The translations under genes were made by a program, and so were the position numbers. A DNA stretch of 64,000 nucleotides, from NCBI GenBank assembly GCA_964554385.1, contig CAZKOM010000002.1, positions 1 to 64,000 of the forward strand, given 5' to 3'. This DNA is from JAGKXC01 sp964554385 (GTDB lineage: Bacteria > Bacteroidota > Bacteroidia > NS11-12g > UBA955). Within the stretch, counting starts at the first letter, position 1. Every line of letters begins with the position of its first letter. The notes beneath the pieces are model-generated. The model searched no databases. It was not told where the DNA came from and saw only the letters and a list, made by a program, of their open reading frames with translations. Positions 36,445 to 44,666 of this stretch are shown in pieces.

Positions 36445-39400
36445 TTAGACATTATCATTATTACGAATCTTGGTCATGTACATAACAGAAGATTGAACGT
36501 TTAATTCATCTAAAACTGTAAATCCTCTTTCGTTTTTGTACAACTTACTTACCTCGCTATTCGGATTATGTAAATCACCGAATACGATTGCATTTGATGG
36601 ACAAGCCTTCATACAAGCAGTTTTTACTTCTACTTCGTTTGGAGATTTTCCTTCACGTTTTGCCTTTAACTTGCCTTCCTGAATTCGTTGAACACAGAAT
36701 GAACATTTTTCCATAACTCCACGTGTTCTAACAGTAACATCTGGATTGATAACCATTTTACCTAATGGATTATTGAAATGGAAATCAAAGTTATCGTTAT
36801 CGTTGTAACGGAACCAGTTGAATCTTCTTACTTTATAAGGACAGTTATTACCGCAATATTTAGTACCGATACAACGGTTATAGGTCATTTGGTTTAAGCC
36901 TTCTGAACTATGTGTAGTCGCTAATACCGGACAAACTGTTTCACAAGGTGCTGCTGCACAATGCTGACACATCATTGGTTGATGAATAACTTCAACATTT
37001 TCCCAATGTGCAAACTCTCCATTATCAGCTCCATCCACTTTAGCAATTTCTTTTTCGCGAGTTAGAGCTTCATTTTTAGTATTGAATGAATAATAACGAT
37101 CTATTCGAATCCAGTGCATTTCGCGACGCAAACGAATTTTATCTCTACCCACAACCGGAACGTTATTTTCAATAGAACAACTAACCACGCAAGTACCACA
37201 TCCAGTACATGCATTTAGGTCGATGGCCATAGCCCATAAATGATTGGGAGCTCCATCTTTTCTGTATTCAGCTTTTTCCCAAATGGTATAAATATGAGGC
37301 TTCGGTTTATCATTACCGGCTTTCGGATTCTTCTTCCAAGCTTCAAAAGTAGATTCTCTAACAATATCTCTACCCTCAATTGAATGATGGGTTTGTGTTT
37401 GAGCCAATTGATAATCTTCGTCTCCTTTTTCTACACTTACACCATTTACAACATAATTTCTGTTACCTGTAGTACTAGAAACAAAGTTGTATGCATTTAC
37501 ACCAATCGTATCATATCCTTTGTCGATACTTCCACCAACTTTACCTGCATGGGTTCTACCGTATCCTAAAGCTAGTGAAATCGTATTATTTGCTTGACCT
37601 GGTTGAATAAGTGCTGGAACATTATTAAATATAACATCTCCTGCTTTTATGTTAACCGTATTCCCTTCAACAATGCCTAATTTTTGCGCAAGTGATTTAG
37701 GAAGAGAAACATAGTTGTCCCATGTTACCTTACTCACTGGATCTGGCATTTCATGTAACCAAGGATTATTACCATGCTGACCATCACGCACTCCAGTTGC
37801 TTGGTAAAGCACTAGATCAATTCCATTAGACTTGGATGCTGCGCTAACAGCAGCCGCTAATGAAGAAACATCCCCGGCATATGCAACTGAGGTACTTGCT
37901 GCAGCTGTAGTAGTAATAACACCTTTTTCAAGCGCTGCATTAAAAGCTTCATCGCTAGACAAGGTAGCAGACCAATTATTTCTAACAAATAAATAATATG
38001 GAGATGCTTTAAATTTCTGGGAGAATATTCCTTTTGCTGCAAACGGATCCTTTTCCACTGCTGGAACTGAACCTGCAAATGCTAATAATGACCACTGAGC
38101 TTGACGAGTGTTAAACACATGACCAATAGTTGGTTGGGTCAAATGATAAACCCCCGCTTGAGGTTCTGCATCATTCCAACTCTCCAAATAATGAGAATCA
38201 GGACAAACATACTGACAAACACTTGCTGTTTCATCTTTTGATGATGCGAAAGAAACCGAAACATCTGCTTTTTTAATGGCAGCTGTCCAAGATTCTTTAT
38301 TGTTATTGTATACGGGGTTTGCGTTGTAGAATAATACGGCTTTAATGGATCCCGAATTTAATCCGGACAATACAGTAGACATAGCAGTATCATTACCTTG
38401 ATATTGCTTACTGTAGTTTGTCATATCCAGCGTAGTACCATAATTACCTAATAATACATTAATAGCATTCACGATCTTTTGAACGTTTGTATCATTAGAA
38501 CCACTTACAACGATAGAACTACCTTTAGCGGCCAAGAGGGCTTCTGCAGATTTTTTTATTGCATTACCGGCTAATTCTCCCTGCTGAACAACTGGGATTT
38601 GCTTTGCACCAGTTGCTTGAGCGATAGCATTATACAATGAGGAAACGTAGAGTAATTCTTGAGAGGCACGCATTGGGAATCTGTAATCCGCATTTGTACC
38701 CGTCATACTTAAACTACTCTCAAATTGGATATGCTTAGACATACCTCCTTCTACTGTTGGAATACGATGTATGGAATAACCCTTTGTAAATTCTACAGGT
38801 GAAATCCAAGTACCCAAGAAATCAGCACCGAAACTTACAACTACTTTAGCTTTATCAAAGCGGTAAGTTGGCAATACTCGTTTCCCAAAATCACTCATAT
38901 TGGCATCCAACATCCCACTGTACGAAACAGCATCATACATTACATGTTCCGTGGTTGGATATGCTAATTTAAAAGCATCTATTGCCTTTAATGTAGAAGG
39001 CGAATGAATAGAATTAGATACAATTACAATCTTACCATTAGAAGATGAAATGGTTTTTAACTTGGACGATATTTCTGCATCTAAAGCAGACCAATCTGAA
39101 TTTTCTGAACCATTCACCAATGGATTGGCCAATCTTTCATTATCGTATAAAGACAATATGGAGGCCTGTCCTACTGCACAAGTACCCCCTCTTGAAATTA
39201 CTGAATCTGGATTACCATCAATTTTGATTGGTCTTCCCTCTCTAACCTTAACTTCTACACCGCAAGAGGCTGAACATCCTCCGCAGGTTGAACGATAATA
39301 GTTTGCTACTCCTGGTGTTACATCTTCTGGCTTAACTAAGTAAGGAACAGCATGACGAACAGGCGTTTTGTAACAAGCTGCCAACGCAACAGCTGTAACA

Positions 39401-39576
39401 CTAAAGCCGAAGTATTTTAAAAAGTCGCGGCGATTGGCTTGTAGTTCAACTCCATTTTCGTTGAATACTTCGTCCAAGGGAAGATTTTCCTGAAACTCAT
39501 TTTTTTGAGCTGCAAGGAATTTAGGATCTCTCGATAACTCTTCCTCGCCTTTCCAATATTTTATATTGCTAGACAT
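36445..39576 (-). CDS. actB: Alternative complex III subunit ActB (molybdopterin-like/iron-sulfur protein)
   Basis: The 1043-residue protein starts MSSNIKYWKGEEELSRDPKF. It has a Tat-type signal near residue 50 (RRDFLKYFGFSVTAVALAAC) that also ends in a lipobox-like Cys. The first part is a molybdopterin-oxidoreductase-like domain with STCGGCSASCGVEVKVREGRP; in characterised complexes this domain holds no molybdenum. The C-terminal part is a ferredoxin-like domain with four cysteine clusters: CTGCGTCVVSC, CQHCAAAPCETVCP, CIGTKYCGNNCP and CSFC...CMKACP. The frame upstream to 39606 overlaps actA and is not used. Confidence 0.95.
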   Translation of the reverse strand: MSSNIKYWKGEEELSRDPKFLAAQKNEFQENLPLDEVFNENGVELQANRRDFLKYFGFSVTAVALAACYKTPVRHAVPYLVKPEDVTPGVANYYRSTCGGCSASCGVEVKVREGRPIKIDGNPDSVISRGGTCAVGQASILSLYDNERLANPLVNGSENSDWSALDAEISSKLKTISSSNGKIVIVSNSIHSPSTLKAIDAFKLAYPTTEHVMYDAVSYSGMLDANMSDFGKRVLPTYRFDKAKVVVSFGADFLGTWISPVEFTKGYSIHRIPTVEGGMSKHIQFESSLSMTGTNADYRFPMRASQELLYVSSLYNAIAQATGAKQIPVVQQGELAGNAIKKSAEALLAAKGSSIVVSGSNDTNVQKIVNAINVLLGNYGTTLDMTNYSKQYQGNDTAMSTVLSGLNSGSIKAVLFYNANPVYNNNKESWTAAIKKADVSVSFASSKDETASVCQYVCPDSHYLESWNDAEPQAGVYHLTQPTIGHVFNTRQAQWSLLAFAGSVPAVEKDPFAAKGIFSQKFKASPYYLFVRNNWSATLSSDEAFNAALEKGVITTTAAASTSVAYAGDVSSLAAAVSAASKSNGIDLVLYQATGVRDGQHGNNPWLHEMPDPVSKVTWDNYVSLPKSLAQKLGIVEGNTVNIKAGDVIFNNVPALIQPGQANNTISLALGYGRTHAGKVGGSIDKGYDTIGVNAYNFVSSTTGNRNYVVNGVSVEKGDEDYQLAQTQTHHSIEGRDIVRESTFEAWKKNPKAGNDKPKPHIYTIWEKAEYRKDGAPNHLWAMAIDLNACTGCGTCVVSCSIENNVPVVGRDKIRLRREMHWIRIDRYYSFNTKNEALTREKEIAKVDGADNGEFAHWENVEVIHQPMMCQHCAAAPCETVCPVLATTHSSEGLNQMTYNRCIGTKYCGNNCPYKVRRFNWFRYNDNDNFDFHFNNPLGKMVINPDVTVRTRGVMEKCSFCVQRIQEGKLKAKREGKSPNEVEVKTACMKACPSNAIVFGDLHNPNSEVSKLYKNERGFTVLDELNVQSSVMYMTKIRNNDNV

Positions 39577-39593
39577 TTGTTTGTTTCTCAATT

Positions 39594-40895
39594 TTAATAG
39601 TGACACTTAGAACATTCCAAACCACCGTTCATTGCAGGTGTAACGCGTACTTTACCATCGGCAGTAAGATACTTTCCTGATTTATCGGCTTTTACCTTCT
39701 CATGCAAAGCTTTGTAGTAATTATTGTTTTCAATATCTACACTTTCTCTGCGGTGACAATCGATACACCAACCCATCTGTAATGAACTATGCTGTTGAAC
39801 CACTTCCATTTTTTCGATAGCGCCGTGACAAGACTGACATTGTAACTTACCAACTTTTACGTGTTGAGAATGGTTGAAATATGCGTGATCTGGTAAATTA
39901 TGAATTCTAACCCAACGAATTGGTTTTGGATTATCGCCATATTCTTCGCCCGGTTTGGCTTCCGGATTGTAATCTAATGCCGCATAAATCTTTTTAATTT
40001 CCGGAGAAATCTCACCATTGTACTTATCTGTTAACTGCACACCTTTGTGGCAATTCATACATGTATTTAATGCAGGTATTGATGCCTGTTTTGACTCCTC
40101 AACAGTAGAGTGACAGTATTTACAATCCAAATTCAATTCACCTGCGTGCAATTTGTGAGAAAAAGCAATAGGCTGTTTGGGGGCGTAACCCTTTTGAACA
40201 CCAACTTCTGTGATGCTAAATTTGTAACCATAATATCCTCCAACTTTTGCATCATTTTCAACTGAGAACAATGTAAGAACTATTGGATTTCTATTTCCCA
40301 AAGATGCTGGTAAGACCTTTTGGAAGAAATTCTTTTTCTCTTTTTGTTCCGTTGGGTATTGATCAGGATGTTGTTCAGCTGCTACTTTCCTAAGGGTGGA
40401 TTTAACTTTAGAAAGCACTAACAATACAGAACCAAACACTAGTACCAACAACAATAAAATATAAATGGTTGTAGAATCGTCTTTGGGCTGGTTTGCATTG
40501 GGGTCTGCAACTGGAGTTGCTTTTTTAGGTTCCGGTGCTGTTTTGATGTACTCAACGATATTCAATACCTGTGCTGGCGTCAAATTCTCGAATACGTTCA
40601 TGGCAGCACCACCATATTCATTATATAAAGCTATCGCATCGGCATCTTTTTCTACCGTACGGAACTTTTCATTGTTTCTAATCCATTTTACCAGCCATTC
40701 TTCTGAACGACGGGTATGAACTCCGCGCAAGGCAGGGCCCACTACTTTTTTGTCGAGAGCGTGACAGCTTCCGCAGTTGTTGGCTTCATACAATTTCTTG
40801 CCTTCTTCTGCGTTCGGCTTGTCTTGCGCTTGTAGGGTAACACTAAAGGCAACAGCTGCCGTTAGTAACCAGGTTTTGATGGAAGTTGAACTCAT
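39594..40895 (-). CDS. actA: Alternative complex III subunit ActA (multihaem cytochrome c with extra N-terminal monohaem domain)
   Basis: The 433-residue protein has a signal peptide (IKTWLLTAAVAFSVTLQAQ), then a monohaem cytochrome-c domain (NNCGSCHALDKKVVGPAL). A transmembrane helix follows (TIYILLLLVLVFGSVLLVL). Last comes the pentahaem ActA domain with CKYCH, CMNCH, CQSCH, CIDCH and CSKCH. Six CxxCH sites in total are present. It is the first gene of the operon. The ATG at 40895 is chosen because the alternative start at 40928 lies inside the promoter box TATATTTG. Confidence 0.93.
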   Translation of the reverse strand: MSSTSIKTWLLTAAVAFSVTLQAQDKPNAEEGKKLYEANNCGSCHALDKKVVGPALRGVHTRRSEEWLVKWIRNNEKFRTVEKDADAIALYNEYGGAAMNVFENLTPAQVLNIVEYIKTAPEPKKATPVADPNANQPKDDSTTIYILLLLVLVFGSVLLVLSKVKSTLRKVAAEQHPDQYPTEQKEKKNFFQKVLPASLGNRNPIVLTLFSVENDAKVGGYYGYKFSITEVGVQKGYAPKQPIAFSHKLHAGELNLDCKYCHSTVEESKQASIPALNTCMNCHKGVQLTDKYNGEISPEIKKIYAALDYNPEAKPGEEYGDNPKPIRWVRIHNLPDHAYFNHSQHVKVGKLQCQSCHGAIEKMEVVQQHSSLQMGWCIDCHRRESVDIENNNYYKALHEKVKADKSGKYLTADGKVRVTPAMNGGLECSKCHY

Positions 40896-40925
40896 CTTTT
40901 TAAGACAATGTGGTTTTTCGCGCTG

Positions 40926-40933
40926 CAAATATA
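40926..40933 (-). promoter_or_regulatory. -7 promoter box TATATTTG for the act operon
   Basis: An exact TAnnTTTG match lies 30 bases before the actA ATG. It gives a transcript with a leader of about 25 bases. Confidence 0.6.
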
Positions 40934-41139
40934 GATTCTATATTGCGCCTCTTAAAACAATTTGTTAACAGTGCAAACAATTTAAAATGTGTCTAAACTG
41001 ACTATTTATTTGTATGGTATTCTATTAATTATGAATAATTATTGATTAACATTGGTAGAATTTCCACATTGATTGATAGAAAATCGTCTATTGTCATATA
41101 CACCGCAATTGGAGAATATTACTCAAATCAATACTTACT

Positions 41140-42066
41140 TCAGTTTCCAGAAAATATCATGTAGGCCGCGATTGCCAATTGAGAATAATTTTGAGAGGAA
41201 TTTCTAAAACCACCAGCGGTTGTTTGCCATAATTGTTTTATTAATTCAGCACCTCTTACATTATCTCTGATATGCTCCATCGCGTTGGATACATTTCCAG
41301 CCCCAGCATTGTATATATGCAAAACAAATAACTGATACCAAAGTTCATCTTCTTGAATGTCGATATGATACTTTTCTAGTATTCGATTAGCCATTGGCAA
41401 ACAATAATTTTTAAAATGCATTGCAGCAGCATATGCTCCGCGTTGTAAATCTCTGCGCTCATCCTCCTCCTGATTAATCTTTAATCCATATTTTTTTGCT
41501 ACAAAAGGCATTAATTGAAAATGTCCTGCCGCACCTGCAGAAGAAATACCATTGGGATTGGATGGACACTCAATTAATAATACAAACTGTGCGTAAATGG
41601 GATTTACATTTAAACTCCTAAAAACCTCGCCAGCGGGTTGTATATATTTTTTAACCTGATTCCATTGATAAAACGAAGATTTACCTTCTAAATATCGGAG
41701 TGATGTATTATAGGGCACATTATGATTAAACCGAAAATTATGAAATACTGAGTCTTTGCAACATGAATCTTCAAACTTTTTTGTTTCGGTTTTAGGAAGA
41801 ACAACTAGAACTTGTCTATTTTTCTGCGTATATACAATTACAGAATCGGAACTCAATTGCATTGCTTTATGCCAGAATTTAACTGAAGATTCAAATCTGA
41901 ATTGATCTAATTGATATTGAGGAACACTATAATAAAAAAAGGTATCTTTCGAATTTGAAATTACATTCGTTGAACCTACACAAGCTAATATTTTTCCAAC
42001 TAGAATTAACCCAGTAAAAATTGAAGTTATAATTTTTCCGATACTATTTACTTTGATTAACTCCAT
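41140..42066 (-). CDS. Lytic transglycosylase (SLT domain) lipoprotein
   Basis: The protein is about 308 residues with a hydrophobic N-terminus ending LVGKILAC, probably a lipoprotein signal. The C-terminal half is an SLT-fold muramidase domain. LIECPSNPNG carries the catalytic Glu, followed by SSAGAAGHFQLMPFVAKKYGL and the later LHIYNAGAGNV. It would cleave peptidoglycan glycan strands with anhydro-ring formation. Residues 40-140 match nothing I know. The gene overlaps the end of the upstream TPR gene by about 23 bases, so the two are translationally linked. A GTG six bases further upstream (42072) is an alternative start. Confidence 0.8.
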   Translation of the reverse strand: MELIKVNSIGKIITSIFTGLILVGKILACVGSTNVISNSKDTFFYYSVPQYQLDQFRFESSVKFWHKAMQLSSDSVIVYTQKNRQVLVVLPKTETKKFEDSCCKDSVFHNFRFNHNVPYNTSLRYLEGKSSFYQWNQVKKYIQPAGEVFRSLNVNPIYAQFVLLIECPSNPNGISSAGAAGHFQLMPFVAKKYGLKINQEEDERRDLQRGAYAAAMHFKNYCLPMANRILEKYHIDIQEDELWYQLFVLHIYNAGAGNVSNAMEHIRDNVRGAELIKQLWQTTAGGFRNSSQNYSQLAIAAYMIFSGN

Positions 42067-43096
42067 CAGCACTTACAGATTCTTTACAAAAATTATTTAA
42101 ATAGATCTTGGCATTTTTTTCTCCGAGATAAAGACTCCGTTCCCAATCTGCGCATGCAACACCTACTTTACCTAAGTTATATCTAGCAATTCCCCTACCT
42201 AAATAAGCATATGCTGGTGAACCATTTTTATCTCGAATTGCTTTTGTTAACCATTCGTCTGCACTCTCCCATTTGTTTAATTGTAATAAGCAATGACCAT
42301 AATCGGCCATTAAATTAGCATCGGTTGGATTTCGTTCTAAAATTGTTAAAAATATTTTTTCACTCTCAGAAATTCGCTTTAGATAAAACAACGCGTCTGC
42401 TTTTATCTTCAGTAATTCTAAATTATCAGGCTCATCCAACAACATGATATTCGCATTTTTTAATGCTTGTTCCCATTTACCAATTTGAATTTGGGTATAA
42501 ATTAGTGTAATTCGAAAATTCTTATTCGCTGGATTTTCACTCATGAGTTGCTCAACATATCTCGACAGCGCATCATAGGATTTGGCTTGTTCCATAGCCG
42601 TACTAAATTTTATATATCGATTTGCATACGTTGTTTCCCCAAGTTGGGATAACCATTTTAAATCTTCGAAAGCTTGATCCCATTCTTCTAATAACAACGA
42701 CAAATCGAAGCGATAATTTCTTCCAATAGTATCATTAGGTTTTAGTTTCAAGAAGGTATTAATATCCCCAAATGCAAATTGAAAGTTCTCGGTTTGTCGA
42801 TACGCTATATGTCGGTATAAATAAGCATCCTCTAAATTTGGTTGTAAATAAATAGCTTTATTGAAATCCACAACCGCTTCAGAAAAGTCTTTAACATGAA
42901 CTTTTGCTATACCCCGGCTAAACCAAGGTTGTTCCGAGTTTTGATTAATATTAATGGCTGAATCAAAATATAAAACTGCTAACTGTGACTTTCCCTTATT
43001 GTCTAAGGAAATACCGGTAGTCATATAATAATCGTATTTAGACTGAGCCGAAATACTATAAATCCATGTAAAGACAAATAGAAAGAAAATTCGCAT
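42044..43096 (-). CDS. Secreted or periplasmic TPR-repeat protein
   Basis: The 350-residue protein has a signal peptide (MRIFFLFVFTWIYSISAQ) followed by tetratricopeptide repeats throughout (LAVLYFDSAININQNSEQPWFSRGIAKV; FSEAVVDFNKAIYLQPNLEDAYLYRH; ANLMADYGHCLLQLNKWESADEWLTKAI; AYLGRGIARYNLGKVG). No enzymatic domain is visible. The overlap with the transglycosylase gene suggests they act together in the envelope, with the TPR protein as a possible scaffold for the muramidase. Confidence 0.85.
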   Translation of the reverse strand: MRIFFLFVFTWIYSISAQSKYDYYMTTGISLDNKGKSQLAVLYFDSAININQNSEQPWFSRGIAKVHVKDFSEAVVDFNKAIYLQPNLEDAYLYRHIAYRQTENFQFAFGDINTFLKLKPNDTIGRNYRFDLSLLLEEWDQAFEDLKWLSQLGETTYANRYIKFSTAMEQAKSYDALSRYVEQLMSENPANKNFRITLIYTQIQIGKWEQALKNANIMLLDEPDNLELLKIKADALFYLKRISESEKIFLTILERNPTDANLMADYGHCLLQLNKWESADEWLTKAIRDKNGSPAYAYLGRGIARYNLGKVGVACADWERSLYLGEKNAKIYLNNFCKESVSADGVNQSK

Positions 43097-43216
43097 AATT
43101 TGATTAACACAAAAATCCTTCCAAAAAACTAACTTTTTGAAACTGTTATTCTACATTAAATAATATGTCTATTCTTTGCCACACAAACAGATTTGCCATT
43201 AATTTGTACATTCACT

Positions 43217-43957
43217 ATGACATCCGAATTAAAATCTGAAAAGAAAACTCAATTATTTATTGTACTTGGATTCTTTTTCCTCACCAATGCGATAATTGCC
43301 GAATTTGTAGGTGCTAAAATATTCAGTTTAGAAAAATCCTTAGGATTGCCTCCTTTTCAATTTCCATTATTTGGAGAGAAATTAGACGGTAACATGACTG
43401 CCGGGGTTGTCATTTGGCCATTGGTTTTTATTCTTACCGATGTAATAAACGAATATTTTGGAAAAAAAGGTGTTCAACGATTGAGTTGGATCGCAGTGTT
43501 TTGTTTAATATATTCATTTATCGTGGTACGACTTATTATGGGACTAGAGGGCGCTGATTTTTGGATTAAAAGTGGTAACAACAAGGGACTGTCGGATATG
43601 TCTGTTGCATTTAATGCTTTATTTGGTCAAGGATTAATGATAATACTTGGTTCTTTGGTTGCATTTTTAGTAGGTCAAATTACGGATGCTTATGTATTTG
43701 AACGAATCAAGGTAAAAACAGGTGGAAACTCAATTTGGCTTAGGGCCACTGGAAGCACGGTGATAAGTCAGTTTATTGATAGTTATGTAGTGTTAATTAT
43801 CGCTTTCTATTTGGGTGGAAACTATAATTTAGTATGGGTATTACAGGTTGGCACTTTTAATTACATATATAAAATTATTGTAGCGATAATTTTACTACCC
43901 CTACTTTATTTTATACATAATGCAATAGATCATTATCTAGGATTAAAGAAACATTAA
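43217..43957 (+). CDS. yhhQ: Queuosine precursor transporter (YhhQ/QueT family)
   Basis: A 246-residue membrane protein of about six helices with the DUF165 family pattern. It has FFLTNAIIAEFVGAKIFSL, GVVIWPLVFILTDVINEYFGKKGVQR, a FGQGLMIILGSLVAFLVGQITDAYVFE helix and a late DSYVVLIIAFYLGG helix. Family members import preQ0/preQ1 for queuosine tRNA modification. The frame can start at a TTG at 43193, but ATG 43217 fits the family length. The last 15 bases overlap the convergent NicO-like gene. Confidence 0.9.
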   Translation: MTSELKSEKKTQLFIVLGFFFLTNAIIAEFVGAKIFSLEKSLGLPPFQFPLFGEKLDGNMTAGVVIWPLVFILTDVINEYFGKKGVQRLSWIAVFCLIYSFIVVRLIMGLEGADFWIKSGNNKGLSDMSVAFNALFGQGLMIILGSLVAFLVGQITDAYVFERIKVKTGGNSIWLRATGSTVISQFIDSYVVLIIAFYLGGNYNLVWVLQVGTFNYIYKIIVAIILLPLLYFIHNAIDHYLGLKKH

Positions 43958-44590
43958 CATTAGGCCTGATAACATCATTATCACCCCAGAAACTATACCA
44001 ATATTATGTTCCAATCGATGTGAGTTCCATTTTTTCAATCCTGAATAGCCAATATAAACGCCCGCTGTCATGCTTATCCAGGTGGAAAAAAAGTAAACAA
44101 TCATAAGAATTGAAATTACTGTAAATCCTTGATTGGCTAATGTGGCAAAATAGACTTCGATTTCCATGCAGGGTGAGAGAAACAATGACAATAATATACT
44201 GCCTAATACCCATTTGTTACCTTTCTTAACAGCTTCCATCGGAAAATGGAAATGTTTATGTTTATGGTGTCTATAAAGAAAAAAAATCCCCATCAAAATC
44301 AACAATAAACCACCTGTCTTCTCGAAAGGAATATTTTGATAGTTCCATTTAGGAAAATTATCTTGAAGCACATTAATCCAAGAATTTCCAAAAGCGGTAA
44401 CAAAATAAACGATCAAGCCAATTAAAATGGTACCTAAAGCATGCGCCGTTGCTGCCATTGAGGTGTATTTCAATGTGGTAGACATAGACCATTTTTCTTG
44501 TTTAGCCAATGCTAAGAATGGAAGCCAATGACCGGGAATTAAACCATGTAGAATAGAAATCAGTAAAGCAGAAATTATTTGTTCTTCCAT
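43943..44590 (-). CDS. NicO/UreH-like metal transporter or exporter
   Basis: The 215-residue membrane protein has about six helices. Its first helix carries HGLIPGHW, closely resembling the HALEPGH signature of the NicO/RcnA nickel-cobalt family. A His-rich loop (RHHKHKHFHF) lies between helices 3 and 4, also a feature of that family. Later helices contain FLSPCMEIEVYFATLA, with a Pro-Cys motif seen in the related UreH/CcdA-like proteins. I infer export or handling of a divalent metal. The specific ion is unknown, and a UreH or TauE-like role remains possible. A promoter box lies 10 bases upstream. Confidence 0.7.
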   Translation of the reverse strand: MEEQIISALLISILHGLIPGHWLPFLALAKQEKWSMSTTLKYTSMAATAHALGTILIGLIVYFVTAFGNSWINVLQDNFPKWNYQNIPFEKTGGLLLILMGIFFLYRHHKHKHFHFPMEAVKKGNKWVLGSILLSLFLSPCMEIEVYFATLANQGFTVISILMIVYFFSTWISMTAGVYIGYSGLKKWNSHRLEHNIGIVSGVIMMLSGLMLMFL

Positions 44591-44600
44591 TAATAAAACA

Positions 44601-44608
44601 CAAATTTA
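44601..44608 (-). promoter_or_regulatory. -7 promoter box TAAATTTG for the NicO-like gene
   Basis: An exact TAnnTTTG match lies 10 bases before the ATG at 44590. It sits just past the rpsA terminator, giving the gene its own transcript. Confidence 0.6.
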
Positions 44609-44611
44609 CAC

Positions 44612-44649
44612 AAAAAAAAAGAGGCTATTCGGTTACGAACAGCCTCTTT
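44612..44649 (-). terminator. Rho-independent terminator after rpsA
   Basis: On the minus strand AAAGAGGCT pairs with AGCCTCTTT, extended by TTCG/CGAA around a small loop. A run of T follows. It lies just after the rpsA stop at 44667. Confidence 0.88.
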
Positions 44650-44666
44650 CCAGTTATTTAGTTGAT

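Noticed and set aside
37857..38078. 73-residue frame within actB
   Set aside because: It is an alternative-frame shadow of the actB molybdopterin-like domain, of low-complexity Gln/Leu composition.
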